Part shown: one piece after another, positions 25,684 to 34,286 of the stretch
Layout: each line of letters opens with the position of its first letter
Numbering within the stretch: position 1 is the first letter of the stretch
Assembly (NCBI GenBank): GCA_045534265.1
Contig: JAZSJH010000003.1
Location: 1 to 44,227 of the forward strand
Direction of reading: 5' to 3'
Length of the DNA: 44,227 nt
DNA from: CAKVLS01 sp045534265
GTDB lineage: Bacteria > Bacillota > Clostridia > Christensenellales > UBA1242
Made by a program: the position numbers and the translations under genes
The notes under the pieces: model-generated
Database searches by the model: none
Told to the model about the DNA's origin: nothing
The model's input: only the letters and a program-made list of their open reading frames with translations

Positions 25684-27144
25684 ATGTGTAAAGAACTTGG
25701 AGTTTTATGCCACGTAAGTAGTTTGCCAAACAAATATGGTATTGGTGATTTTGGCAAGTGTTGTTACGATTTTATTGATTTTATAGCATCTCAAGGCGTA
25801 ACTATTTGGCAAATTTTGCCACTAAATAATACAAATGAGCACAACTGCCCTTATGGAGTAACAAGTTCACTTACTTTTGACGAACAATATATTGATCCAG
25901 AACATCTTGTAGCGCTTGGGCTTATTGACGAAGGTGAGTTAAAAATATTAAAAAAATATAAAAACTCTCATAGGGTAAAATTTGATATAATAAAAAAAGA
26001 AAAACATAGATTGCTAAACCTTGCTTATCAAAATATCTATGAAGCCCTTCAAATAAAAATTGTACAATTTGCAAAAGACCACCCGGAGTTTCACGACTAC
26101 GGATATTATAGAGCACTGCAAGTCGTACACGGAGAATTTGATTGGCACAAAATGCCAAAAGAACTTTGGAAAAAAGGTTCAAAAGCCTACAAAGACTTTG
26201 TAAAACAATATAACAAACTTATAAATTCATATGTTTTTTATCAATATCTTTTATATACAGAATGGATGTTTGTAAAAGCTTATGCAGAGTCAAGGGGTGT
26301 AAAGATTCTAGGTGACCTTCCAATTTATCCTGACAAAACATCCTTAGACGTTATGTTTAATATTAAGTGCTACAAACTAGATAAAGATTATTTGCCTGCC
26401 CTTACTGGCGGAGTCCCACCAGATGACTTTTGTGAAGATGGACAAAACTGGGGCAGCTGCATTTATGATTGGGACAAATTACAAAAAGACGGATACCCTT
26501 GGATAATCAAAAAGTTAAATGTTTTGCAATCTTACTATAACCTTCTTCGTATAGACCATTTTGCAGGTTTCGTAGAACATTATGAAAATAATAATGCAGA
26601 CCCTACCAAGAGCGAATGGGTAAAAGGTGGCGGTATTGACTTATTTAATACAATCAAAGAAAAATGCGACCTTGACAGAATAGTTATCGAAGACTTAGGC
26701 ATAGTTAGACCTGAGCATAAAAAGGTCCGCTCAAAATTCAAACTTAAAGGTATGAATGTTTTGCAATTTGCCTTTAACAAACCAAATCACGAATACTTAC
26801 CAGAAAATGTTAAGAAAAATAGTATATATTACCTTGGAACACACGACAATAACACATATTTGGGCTTTTTGAGAACAATACCAAAAGAAAAGAAAGAAAA
26901 AATCTTTGAATATCTAAACCTTCCAAAAATGAGCAACAAAAATCTTGTTATTGAAAGTGTCAAAAAAATGTTTACAAGCAAGAGCGATACTATAGTTCTT
27001 CAAATACAAGACTACCTAATGCAAAACGAAAAAGAAAAAATGAACACCCCAGGCAAAGCCGAAGGCAGTTGGGAATATAGAGTACCACAAAACTACAAAA
27101 AAGCTTTTGCAAGCAATTTGAAAAAATTTAGGAATATAAAATAA
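25684..27144 (+). CDS. malQ: 4-alpha-glucanotransferase
   Basis: 486 aa GH77 enzyme, AAGGGGG ribosome site. GVLCHVSSLPNKYGIGDFG (6-24) is the typical start; catalytic nucleophile D291 in LLRIDHFAGF, acid/base E336 in IVIEDLGIV, transition-state D388 in LGTHDNNT. It transfers alpha-1,4 glucan segments between maltodextrins in the cytosol and works with phosphorylase and phosphoglucomutase (one candidate mutase is at 17.3 kb). Size is normal for bacterial MalQ/DPE1. Single gene with its own promoter and terminator. Confidence 0.96.
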   Translation: MCKELGVLCHVSSLPNKYGIGDFGKCCYDFIDFIASQGVTIWQILPLNNTNEHNCPYGVTSSLTFDEQYIDPEHLVALGLIDEGELKILKKYKNSHRVKFDIIKKEKHRLLNLAYQNIYEALQIKIVQFAKDHPEFHDYGYYRALQVVHGEFDWHKMPKELWKKGSKAYKDFVKQYNKLINSYVFYQYLLYTEWMFVKAYAESRGVKILGDLPIYPDKTSLDVMFNIKCYKLDKDYLPALTGGVPPDDFCEDGQNWGSCIYDWDKLQKDGYPWIIKKLNVLQSYYNLLRIDHFAGFVEHYENNNADPTKSEWVKGGGIDLFNTIKEKCDLDRIVIEDLGIVRPEHKKVRSKFKLKGMNVLQFAFNKPNHEYLPENVKKNSIYYLGTHDNNTYLGFLRTIPKEKKEKIFEYLNLPKMSNKNLVIESVKKMFTSKSDTIVLQIQDYLMQNEKEKMNTPGKAEGSWEYRVPQNYKKAFASNLKKFRNIK

Positions 27145-27152
27145 ATCACAAC

Positions 27153-27185
27153 AAAAAAAGACCAATAACTTTTTGGTCTTTTTTT
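27153..27185. terminator. Convergent terminator
   Basis: AAAAAAAGACCA / TGGTCTTTTTTT stem between malQ and the dlt-like operon. Confidence 0.88.
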
Positions 27186-27190
27186 ATTTA

Positions 27191-28306
27191 TTAAACACCA
27201 TAAACACCTAAAGTTTTTGCAAGCTTAAATTCGTACATTTCTTCTTTTTCTTTGTTTATTGTGCTTTCTTTTATATATTCATAATATTCGTTAGCATAGC
27301 TTACGCATTGATCCCATTTATCATTATCTGCAGATGCTACAAGTCCGTGATTTGCTATTAAATATTCACAAACAAAATTTGTAAATTTTTCTGCTCCAAA
27401 GATATTAAGATGAGTATCATCATTAAAATCTTTTGTTAAATCGATATTATAATCTTCTATATAATCATAAAAGTCTACGTATGGGTATCCCCTGTCTTCT
27501 ACCTCTTGTTGCATAGCATTTATGTATGGCATTTCCCATTCGCTGAAATTTTTGATTGTATGTCTTGGAAATCTTACAAAAACTATTTGAGTTTTATCTT
27601 TTATAGAATCGCAATAGTCCAAAAGCTCATCTACTGTTTTTTGTTCATATTCATTTAATTCAGCAACTTCTGTTATTGTGTTTGGATCCAACAGATTCGC
27701 ATCAGAAAAATCCTTAATTGTTGTTGGATTTGTTGTATATCCTTTTAGAATTGTCGCCTTATCACCATATTTTTCATAACATTTTTTATAAGAAAGACAT
27801 TGTGCCAAATAGAAAATATTATTATGATATTTTACAAAAGGAATCTCATCTTCCCAATTTCTGCTAGTACCAAACAAATTATTCATAGCATTTGTTTTGT
27901 TCTCGCCAGCTCTCATAGAGTCTGTAAATAAACTTGCTTTTGTTTCCGTAAAAGATTCTGAGCAATATGTTATACCATTTATATCAATCAAAATTGTTTG
28001 TGGAGATTGATATTGTAACACTTCTTCTATCATATATTTTGTTGCAGGAAGTGGCATATGGTTAACACCATAATTATAACTTTTTATATTATAATTTTCG
28101 TATGCCTTGGTTGGCATATAGCCAGCCCTTACCGCAGAAGAACCAAAACAAACAAGATCCATAGAGTTTCTTTCTTCATTGTAAAACAATTTTATTCTGG
28201 CCTCTTCTGGCGAGCAACTAAAACACATGATGTTACTGATAAACAAAATTAACAATGTAAGAATGGCTATTATAGTTGATAATTGTATAATTTGTGCTTT
28301 TTTCAT
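27191..28306 (-). CDS. SGNH-fold membrane-anchored protein of the dlt-like operon (DltD-like)
   Basis: 371 aa from the ATG at 28306 (AGGTGAT ribosome site; a GTG at 28315 lies within it). One N-terminal span (about 9-29), then an extracellular SGNH/GDSL-type domain: nucleophile block CFGSSAVRAGY (53-63) and a DDTHLNIFG block (about 298-306) that would supply Asp/His. It is the last gene of a ligase-ACP-MBOAT-SGNH operon, where DltD or AlgX/AlgJ-like proteins complete transfer of an acyl group to a surface polymer. It abuts the MBOAT gene. Sequence similarity to DltD proper is limited, so a different polymer than teichoic acid is possible. Confidence 0.82.
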   Translation of the reverse strand: MKKAQIIQLSTIIAILTLLILFISNIMCFSCSPEEARIKLFYNEERNSMDLVCFGSSAVRAGYMPTKAYENYNIKSYNYGVNHMPLPATKYMIEEVLQYQSPQTILIDINGITYCSESFTETKASLFTDSMRAGENKTNAMNNLFGTSRNWEDEIPFVKYHNNIFYLAQCLSYKKCYEKYGDKATILKGYTTNPTTIKDFSDANLLDPNTITEVAELNEYEQKTVDELLDYCDSIKDKTQIVFVRFPRHTIKNFSEWEMPYINAMQQEVEDRGYPYVDFYDYIEDYNIDLTKDFNDDTHLNIFGAEKFTNFVCEYLIANHGLVASADNDKWDQCVSYANEYYEYIKESTINKEKEEMYEFKLAKTLGVYGV

Positions 28307-28315
28307 ATTAATCAC

Positions 28316-29914
28316 CTAAAATTGCATATAGATAAAGTCTTGCGCAGAGAAACCTGGTCCATATGATCCAAGCAATACAAGAACTATTATCATAGCAACA
28401 ACAACACATGTTTGTAGGGTATAACCCCTTTTCTTTATTTCATCTCTTATAGAGATATCTTTTTTGAATTCTTTAATCAAATCTATAGCAATTACAAATA
28501 GCAAAGCTATACCAGCAATTGCAAGCATTGTAGTATCAGAAACTAATGATTGAACAGAAAGAATATTGTATTTGAATACAAAATCCCATGTTTTTGCAAA
28601 CATAGTCCAAACATCACCTAGAGAATTACATCTAAATATAATTCTTCCTACGCTAAGCAACCACATTGTCTTTACCCAGTGGAACAATTTATACCACCAA
28701 GCTTTTTCGTTGATTTTTAATTTTTTAATCAACCAATTATAGAACGGACGAAGTAATATATTCATTACAATAATCAATCCGTAATACAATCCCCAAAGAA
28801 CATAGTTCCAACTAGCTCCGTGCCATATTCCGGTAGATAGCCACGTTACAACAAGTCCTAATATAGCTGGAAGTTGTTTTGCCACATAACTATTTTTCTT
28901 AGAGTGCTTTTTGCAAAACTTACCAAAATTTATAGAAAATTTTGAAATAGAAATTGGATAGAAAATATAATCTTTGAACCAAGTTCCTAGAGTCATATGC
29001 CATCTTCTCCAATATTCTTCTACAGAAAGAGAAAAGTATGGTCTTTCGAAGTTTTGTGGCAAATTAATGCCAAAACATTCTGCAGTTCCGATAGCGATAT
29101 CAATACAACCAGAAAAGTCTGTATAGTCTTGTATCAAATAACAAATAATTGTAAACCATGTTTGCCAACCATTAAGTTGTGCTACTTTGTCAAAACCAGT
29201 TGAAACAATGCCACCAAATACGTCAGCAACTAAAAGTTTTTTGAATAAACCCCAAAGAATAAGGGTTATACCCCTCATTATTTTGTCATAATCAAACTTT
29301 TTCTTTTCTTCAAATTGAGGGGCAAGCTCTGAATATCTACTTATTGGTCCTTGCAATGTTTGTGGAAAGAATGATGTAAATAATGCAAGCTTAAATATAT
29401 TCTTCTCACAAGCCACCTTTCCCCAATATACATCAGCAAGATAGCCTATAATTTGGAAAGTATAGAAAGATATGCCAAGAGGCAATATTAAGTTAAGTGT
29501 TATAGGACTAAGTTTTACACCAAATAAAGAAATAATACCTTGGAAGCTTGCAATAACAAAATTAGCATATTTTAGGACAAAAAGAATCCCTATGTTAAAT
29601 AGGATACATAAAGTAACATATAATTTCTTTTTCTTTTTATTCTTAGCTTTATAATTTTTCTTTTGTTCTAAATCTAATTCGTTTTCAGCTAGATACTTTT
29701 CTTGTTCTTGATTAACTTTATCAATTCCTCTCGTTGCCCCATAAACAGTAGCAATAGTTGAGATAATAAAGAATAAAAATTTCCAGCTGAAAGAAATATA
29801 AAACGCCATACTTGCTACAAGCAAAACAACCCATTGACATTTTTTAGGCAAAGCATAATAAAATATCAATGTTACTGCTAAAAATATAAAAAACGCAAGT
29901 GATGTAAATAACAT
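28316..29914 (-). CDS. MBOAT O-acyltransferase (DltB/AlgI type)
   Basis: 532 aa, about 11 spans. Conserved MBOAT features: LPLGISFYTFQIIGYLADVYWG (about 144-165), FFPQTLQGPISRY (182-194), SVEEYWRRWHMTLGTWFKDYIFYP (297-320, H306), and the catalytic region LSTGIWHGASWNYVLWG (359-375, H365). It moves an activated acyl group across the membrane and onto an extracellular acceptor. The ACP gene starts just upstream (ends 2 nt before), which fits D-alanyl- or acyl-ACP as donor. A Lys-rich loop (about 85-98) is on the cytosolic side. Confidence 0.92.
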   Translation of the reverse strand: MLFTSLAFFIFLAVTLIFYYALPKKCQWVVLLVASMAFYISFSWKFLFFIISTIATVYGATRGIDKVNQEQEKYLAENELDLEQKKNYKAKNKKKKKLYVTLCILFNIGILFVLKYANFVIASFQGIISLFGVKLSPITLNLILPLGISFYTFQIIGYLADVYWGKVACEKNIFKLALFTSFFPQTLQGPISRYSELAPQFEEKKKFDYDKIMRGITLILWGLFKKLLVADVFGGIVSTGFDKVAQLNGWQTWFTIICYLIQDYTDFSGCIDIAIGTAECFGINLPQNFERPYFSLSVEEYWRRWHMTLGTWFKDYIFYPISISKFSINFGKFCKKHSKKNSYVAKQLPAILGLVVTWLSTGIWHGASWNYVLWGLYYGLIIVMNILLRPFYNWLIKKLKINEKAWWYKLFHWVKTMWLLSVGRIIFRCNSLGDVWTMFAKTWDFVFKYNILSVQSLVSDTTMLAIAGIALLFVIAIDLIKEFKKDISIRDEIKKRGYTLQTCVVVAMIIVLVLLGSYGPGFSAQDFIYMQF

Positions 29915-29916
29915 AA

Positions 29917-30138
29917 TTAGCTAAGTCTCTCTACCATAGCATATAATGCTTTTGCTGAATTAAAGTTTGATGCGATTATTTCTTGTGGTGGAATTTCAAT
30001 ATCAAATGCAGAAGACAACTCTGATATAACAGTAACAATATCGAGAGAGTCCAAAATTTCATCATCAATCAATGTTGTACATTTTTCAAAATCTACTTCT
30101 GGGTGTAATTCTTTTAGTATTTCTATAACTTTTTCCAT
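29917..30138 (-). CDS. Acyl/D-alanyl carrier protein
   Basis: 73 aa acidic four-helix carrier. The phosphopantetheine serine is S31 in DEILDSLDIVTVISEL. Length and position directly after the adenylating enzyme and before the MBOAT gene match DltC, which takes D-alanine from DltA as a thioester. Confidence 0.9.
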   Translation of the reverse strand: MEKVIEILKELHPEVDFEKCTTLIDDEILDSLDIVTVISELSSAFDIEIPPQEIIASNFNSAKALYAMVERLS

Positions 30139-30152
30139 AATTATTCTTCCTT

Positions 30153-31655
30153 TTATAAACTTTGTTTTAATAAATTTCTATCAATTTTGCCATTTTTATT
30201 TTTTGGCATTTCGTCTAATTTCACAAACCTGTTTGGAATCATATATACAGGCAGTTTTTCTTTTAGTCGTAAAGTAATTTCTTTGTTATAGTCTTCACTT
30301 TCACCTTTTGCTGTAAAGAAAAGAACTATTTTGTTTCTTTTGGTATCATACAAACAGCAACTGCTGTCAATAATGTCCAATGCATTTGCAAAGATTTCAA
30401 TTTCAGATAGCTCTATACGGTGCCCCATATGTTTAATTTGAAAATCTTTTCGTGATATGTAAACAATATTTCCATCAGCATCATACTTGCCAAGGTCTCC
30501 TGTCTTTAATATCAAATCTAAATAATCTTTCGTCAATGGATTATTAACAAATACCTTGCTTGTTTTTTCCTTATCTCCAAAATATCCGCTTGCAAGAAGT
30601 GGACCTCTTACACAAACTTCACCAATAGTTTCGGTATCTGTTACTAGATTTTCGTGTTCATCTAGCATAAATACTTCCACCCCGTTTAAGGCTTTGCCTA
30701 TAGGAAGCTTCTCTTCTAATCCAAATTCTCTTGTTATTTCGTAATAGGTACAAATACCAGCAATTTCTGAAGAACCAAACAAGTTAACATATCTTGCATT
30801 CACATTTGCTCGCCAATTGTTCAAATGTTTAATTGGCATAACTTCTCCAACAAAAAATACATTTCGTATGTACTTTGGAATAGCAACCTTAAATGCATTT
30901 AGTTGACTCACAATCGAAAGTGCAGATGGTACCCAACAAATATATGTAATTTTTCTATCATTAAGAAAGTTTATCAAGTTAACCGGGAACATAAACATTT
31001 CTTTTGGAACTATATGTAAAGTTGCACCAAGTTTTAACATCAAATATATATCTTTGTTAGATGCATCAAAATAAAATGGTGTTTGGTTGCCTATTGTTTC
31101 ATCTTTCAAAGCAAATGTATCAACAAAACTCTCAATAAAGTTAATCATACTGTTATGGCTCTTAATAACACCTTTTGGAACACCTGTAGAGCCTGAAGTA
31201 TAAACCATATACAAAGGATCTCCGCTAGTATGACACTTTCTTATATCACAAAGCAAAGTTTCATCAACTTCCCCATTAATATCTTCAATAGAATAATAAG
31301 GAATATCAATAGAATAATTGTCAAAACCCTTTACACAACCAACACAAAGCTTTGCTCCACAATTAGACAAAATTGAATCCACTCTATCCTTTGGGGTGTC
31401 AACATCAATTGGTACATAATAATTACCGCTATATAAAACAGAAAAAAATAAAACCAGACTATCAATCGATTGGTTGGTAAATACAGGAATAGCTTGTCTT
31501 TTATAACCAAATTTAGCTAAAAAGCTTCCTATTTCTTTTGATTTTTCTAGCAATTTTTCAAAAGAAATAGATTTCCCATCGGCCATCTCTACGGCAGATT
31601 TGGAGCCATTTTCTTCCGCTTGTTTTTCTAAATACTCTAAAACATTTTTTATCAT
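30153..31655 (-). CDS. AMP-forming amino-acid/acyl activating enzyme (DltA-like)
   Basis: 500 aa ANL-superfamily enzyme. A3 core YTSGSTGVPKG (152-162), NLFGSSEIAGICTYYE (A5 region, about 290-305), GDLGKYDADGNIVYISRKDFQIKHMGHRIEL (A7-A8) and the C-terminal GKIDRNLL with its invariant Lys near residue 490. Size and gene order resemble DltA (D-alanine:carrier ligase), but related ligases load other acids, and the specificity pocket cannot be read with certainty here. First gene of the operon, with a promoter at 31707-31736. Confidence 0.88.
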   Translation of the reverse strand: MIKNVLEYLEKQAEENGSKSAVEMADGKSISFEKLLEKSKEIGSFLAKFGYKRQAIPVFTNQSIDSLVLFFSVLYSGNYYVPIDVDTPKDRVDSILSNCGAKLCVGCVKGFDNYSIDIPYYSIEDINGEVDETLLCDIRKCHTSGDPLYMVYTSGSTGVPKGVIKSHNSMINFIESFVDTFALKDETIGNQTPFYFDASNKDIYLMLKLGATLHIVPKEMFMFPVNLINFLNDRKITYICWVPSALSIVSQLNAFKVAIPKYIRNVFFVGEVMPIKHLNNWRANVNARYVNLFGSSEIAGICTYYEITREFGLEEKLPIGKALNGVEVFMLDEHENLVTDTETIGEVCVRGPLLASGYFGDKEKTSKVFVNNPLTKDYLDLILKTGDLGKYDADGNIVYISRKDFQIKHMGHRIELSEIEIFANALDIIDSSCCLYDTKRNKIVLFFTAKGESEDYNKEITLRLKEKLPVYMIPNRFVKLDEMPKNKNGKIDRNLLKQSL

Positions 31656-31706
31656 TTACAAAAACTCCAATGTGTGTCACAGCCGCAACGCACAAAATCT
31701 ACATTT

Positions 31707-31736
31707 ATTATATATAATATAAATACATTATGTCAA
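31707..31736 (-). promoter_or_regulatory. dlt-like operon promoter
   Basis: TTGACA (31736-31731), 18-nt spacer, TATAAT (31712-31707) on the minus strand. It lies in the gap between the RNA terminator and the ligase start. Confidence 0.7.
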
Positions 31737-31743
31737 CAAAAAG

Positions 31744-31772
31744 AGATAAAAAAGAAGCTCCGGGGAGCTTCT
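31744..31772 (-). terminator. Terminator of the minus-strand tRNA/tmRNA-like gene
   Basis: Perfect AGAAGCTCC-GG-GGAGCTTCT (31753-31772) followed on the minus strand by TTTTTTATC. It begins immediately after the CCA-containing 3' end, as expected for the chromosomal RNA gene used as attachment site. Confidence 0.88.
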
Positions 31773-31891
31773 AAAATGGTGATCCCGAGGAGAGTCGAAC
31801 TCACCCGGGCATTTTCCTACAAGCCCTAGATATAGGCATTATAGCACATTTGAATTAAAATTGTACTCAAATTGAACTTATTTTTTATTAT
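31773..31891. repeat. Left copy of the 119-bp terminal direct repeat (attL)
   Basis: Identical to 44109-44227. It contains, on the minus strand, a T-loop TTCGACT, an acceptor-like CGGGATCA and CCA (ending at 31777), plus the TGTAGGAA string also seen near tmRNA 3' ends. The flanking base before it differs between copies (CT versus GG), so 31773 is the true left limit. The upstream flank is the chromosomal terminator. Confidence 0.88.
31838..31846 (-). promoter_or_regulatory. Extended -10 TGCTATAAT facing the RNA 3' end within the repeat
   Basis: On the minus strand TGCTATAAT (31846-31838) lies just upstream of the tRNA-like 3' end; the same copy occurs at 44174-44182. The -35 position is poor (GTACAA). 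It could drive an ~85-nt transcript ending at the terminator 31744-31772. Confidence 0.4.
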
Positions 31892-32124
31892 TTTTCTAAA
31901 ATAGAAATATTACAAGTACCACCAACACCATTAAAACAAAATCTAAGAGATTGAAATTTTGTAATTCTAAATACAAGTTTAGGTGTTAACTCATAATCAA
32001 CATCTTGTGATAATACAGAAACCCTTTGATTTATAATAAGTTTCCCTTTATATCTAACAATAAAATAATCATCTCCTTGATAAACAAAAGTGCATTTAGC
32101 AAACTTTTTTAACAATAACAACAT
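31888..32124 (-). CDS. Element protein, unknown (78 aa)
   Basis: 78 aa, hydrophobic/basic N-terminus (LLLLKKFAK) and beta-rich body with Cys near the end (FCFNGVGGTCNIS). The stop codon is at the end of the left repeat, so the last codon sits at the repeat boundary. It is the last gene of the leftward block. No family recognised. Confidence 0.6.
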   Translation of the reverse strand: MLLLLKKFAKCTFVYQGDDYFIVRYKGKLIINQRVSVLSQDVDYELTPKLVFRITKFQSLRFCFNGVGGTCNISILEK

Positions 32125-32154
32125 AATAACACCTACCTTACTACACTTTGTGTA

Positions 32155-32430
32155 TTACTTACCCCTTTTGAAGAAAGTAATTGTTTTTGTACCATTTGAA
32201 TATGTACGAGTTACACTCTTAATTCTTGGCTTATGAAAGGCAACATAAGTGTTTTTCTTGCCTTTATTTGCTTTATAAGTTTTTTGTCCTAAAACTTGAA
32301 AACTTGTATGTTGGCTTGGTCTTGTACTTTTGCCAACTCTTGTATAAATATTTTTACCAGTCTTTTTATTTACACCGGTTTTTTTGTAACGATAAGTCAC
32401 ATAATTAATTCTTTTAGCTTGTCTTGCCAT
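32155..32430 (-). CDS. Small very basic protein of the element
   Basis: 91 aa from the ATG at 32430 (AAAGGAGAAATATT ribosome site). About a third of residues are Lys or Arg, distributed evenly (RQAKRINYVTYRYKKTG...GKNIYTRVGKSTRPS...), with few acidic residues. Such composition suits nucleic-acid packaging or binding. No family recognised. Its start lies beyond the stop of the coiled-coil spike gene, suggesting an operon. Confidence 0.7.
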   Translation of the reverse strand: MARQAKRINYVTYRYKKTGVNKKTGKNIYTRVGKSTRPSQHTSFQVLGQKTYKANKGKKNTYVAFHKPRIKSVTRTYSNGTKTITFFKRGK

Positions 32431-32444
32431 AATATTTCTCCTTT

Positions 32445-33725
32445 CTAATAACCTATTGAAAACCAATCAAACTCAACAGCACTATATGCATTTTGAGTAG
32501 AAGACTTGTATGTACCTAAAACACCAAATCTATTAACAGCCTTAGAGTATTGCCTTACACCCCACACAGTATTTGAAGTCAAATCAGTTCTAGGTGTAAA
32601 AAATAAACCATAAGTTGCTGTTGAATAATTAAAAGGCAAATCTATGTACAATACTGTTTTTTCAGTTGTCTTAGAACTACCCCAAGCAATTTTCAAGCCA
32701 TTATAAAATTCACAATAGCTAATGCCTGTTGTAAAGACACAATTCTTAATAGAATTTGATTGTAATAATGTAATTGAATAATTTATATTTGAAATTTGCT
32801 CATTCACACTAACAATACTTTCATTTAGGAACTCAATATCTTCTTCCAAATCATTTAATCTTGCATCATAAGTAGAAACATTATTTTCTAAAGCTTGTAC
32901 CTTTTCAGTACAAGTATTTACTTGAGACTGCATATTTTCTACTTGAGACAACAAAGAATTTATTTGAATTTGCTGATTTTCAATAGTTGTTTGTATTTCT
33001 TGAATACTTGCAGTATTATTTGCAAGTGTTGTTTGTATTTCTGCAAGGCGGGTTTCTATATTAGAAATATCAATATTAATATTGTTTATTTGACCTTGCA
33101 AATTATTAATTTGTGTAGAGTTATTTTCTAACTCTTCTTGTATTTGTACAAGCTGACTTTCTATAGCAGATATTCTATCGCTATTACTTTCGACATCTAC
33201 TTTCAAATCTTCTAGTTCTGCAGATAATGTATTATACTCTTCTTGTAAAAAAACATTTTCTTCTTCTAAATCATTAATAGTCTTTTCTTGACTTTCTAAG
33301 ATTAATTGCAAACTATTTAGATTATTAGTCAAACTTGTATTTTCTTCCGCCAAAGCGGTATTTTCGCTTTCTAAATGAGCCACACTATTTGTTAATTCTT
33401 CATTTTCTAAAGACAATATAGAAATTTGAGAGTTCTTACTAACTATCTCTTCACATAATGTATCAATAGTAATTGTTTGGCTATCAATTTCCTGTCTTGC
33501 TTGTCTTAGCGAATAATTAGCCATTTGTAACTCTTCTTCTTTATATTCTAGTACATTACATAAACTAGAAACATTATCTGAAAGCTCTGTTACTTGCTGT
33601 TGCAACTCTTGTATGGAAAGTTCGGTATTATTTTCATTTTTTCTTGTATTGATATACTGCATACCGAAAAACAAAAAGAGTACAAATACCATAGTTGCAA
33701 CAAATATTTTATAAAAAGTTTTCAT
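32445..33725 (-). CDS. Membrane-anchored coiled-coil spike with tail-fibre-like tip
   Basis: 426 aa. N-terminal anchor or uncleaved signal (8-22), then roughly residues 33-310 of nearly continuous coiled coil rich in Gln, Asn, Glu and Leu, with recurrent IQEL/INNLQxQI/IESQL heptads. The last ~110 residues are Trp/Tyr/Phe-rich and beta-like: YNGLKIAWGSSKTTEKTVLYIDLPFNYST...FFTPR...YSAVEFDWFSIGY. NGLxIxWG followed by a hydrophobic P-x-x-F strand is typical of C-terminal domains of phage tail fibres. This suggests a receptor-binding protein on a stalk, equivalent in role to the adsorption protein (pIII) of filamentous phages. The role is inference from architecture. Confidence 0.78.
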   Translation of the reverse strand: MKTFYKIFVATMVFVLFLFFGMQYINTRKNENNTELSIQELQQQVTELSDNVSSLCNVLEYKEEELQMANYSLRQARQEIDSQTITIDTLCEEIVSKNSQISILSLENEELTNSVAHLESENTALAEENTSLTNNLNSLQLILESQEKTINDLEEENVFLQEEYNTLSAELEDLKVDVESNSDRISAIESQLVQIQEELENNSTQINNLQGQINNINIDISNIETRLAEIQTTLANNTASIQEIQTTIENQQIQINSLLSQVENMQSQVNTCTEKVQALENNVSTYDARLNDLEEDIEFLNESIVSVNEQISNINYSITLLQSNSIKNCVFTTGISYCEFYNGLKIAWGSSKTTEKTVLYIDLPFNYSTATYGLFFTPRTDLTSNTVWGVRQYSKAVNRFGVLGTYKSSTQNAYSAVEFDWFSIGY

Positions 33726-33740
33726 ATTTGCACCTACTTA

Positions 33741-33932
33741 TTAAAATGGTAATCTTTCTACCATTTTTACAATTTCTTTTTTATATTCTTCTGCATCTAA
33801 AAAGTCCATTATTGCATCTGCTCTGCCCTTTTCGTATAAATCTTTCATTTGTTTAATAGCTTTTTTATACCCAGCACAACAGCCTTGTCTAAATAAACTT
33901 TTTTCTTTAGGGGTTAGTTTTCGTTTTGCCAT
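33741..33932 (-). CDS. Small element protein (63 aa)
   Basis: 63 aa from the ATG at 33932 (AAAGGTGGG site); a GTG 12 nt upstream lies in that site. Helical and charged, with RKLTPKEKSLFRQGCCAGYKKAIKQMKDLYEKGRADAIMDFL. It overlaps the end of the upstream gene by about 19 nt. No family recognised. Confidence 0.6.
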   Translation of the reverse strand: MAKRKLTPKEKSLFRQGCCAGYKKAIKQMKDLYEKGRADAIMDFLDAEEYKKEIVKMVERLPF

Positions 33933-34237
33933 ATTGTAACCCACCTTTGTAATTTTTTACTAAATCTTTCAATTTTTATAATATGTGAATTTTCTTTTTT
34001 GAATAATCTCTTTTTACCATCAAGAAAATATTTTTGATAAAAAGAATTATATTTATAAGGAATAGCCCAAAATTTTTTAGGTGTAAAACTTACAAAAGAG
34101 CAAGTCTTTTTAATAAAAACGGGTTCTTTATTAAAACGGTGCCCGGTATAAACCCCATCTTCAACATTGTCCCAATCCTTATACAAAAAAGTAATAAAAT
34201 CTTTTTCTTTCAAAATATCTAAAATCTCTTTTTGCAC
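33914..34237 (-). CDS. Small element protein (107 aa), unknown
   Basis: 107 aa with a helical start (MQKEILDILKEKDFITFLYKDW) and an aromatic, basic beta-like body (PKKFWAIPYKYNSFYQKYFLDGKKRLF...). AGGAG lies before the ATG (TTAGGAGATGTAAAGTG context). It runs divergently from a small plus-strand gene at 34287. No family recognised. Confidence 0.6.
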   Translation of the reverse strand: MQKEILDILKEKDFITFLYKDWDNVEDGVYTGHRFNKEPVFIKKTCSFVSFTPKKFWAIPYKYNSFYQKYFLDGKKRLFKKENSHIIKIERFSKKLQRWVTIWQNEN

Positions 34238-34286
34238 TTTACATCTCCTAATTTTTATGCTATCTTTTATAAAAGGAACAAATCAA

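Noticed and set aside
31773..31850. A functional tRNA or the 3' half of a split tmRNA
   Set aside because: No D-arm or anticodon arm, a mismatch in the T-stem, and no U at the position needed for the tmRNA G-U pair; treated as an attachment-site fragment.
32895..33131. Plus-strand frames inside the coiled-coil spike gene and similar antisense frames elsewhere
   Set aside because: They are low-complexity shadows of the coding strand with no start signals.
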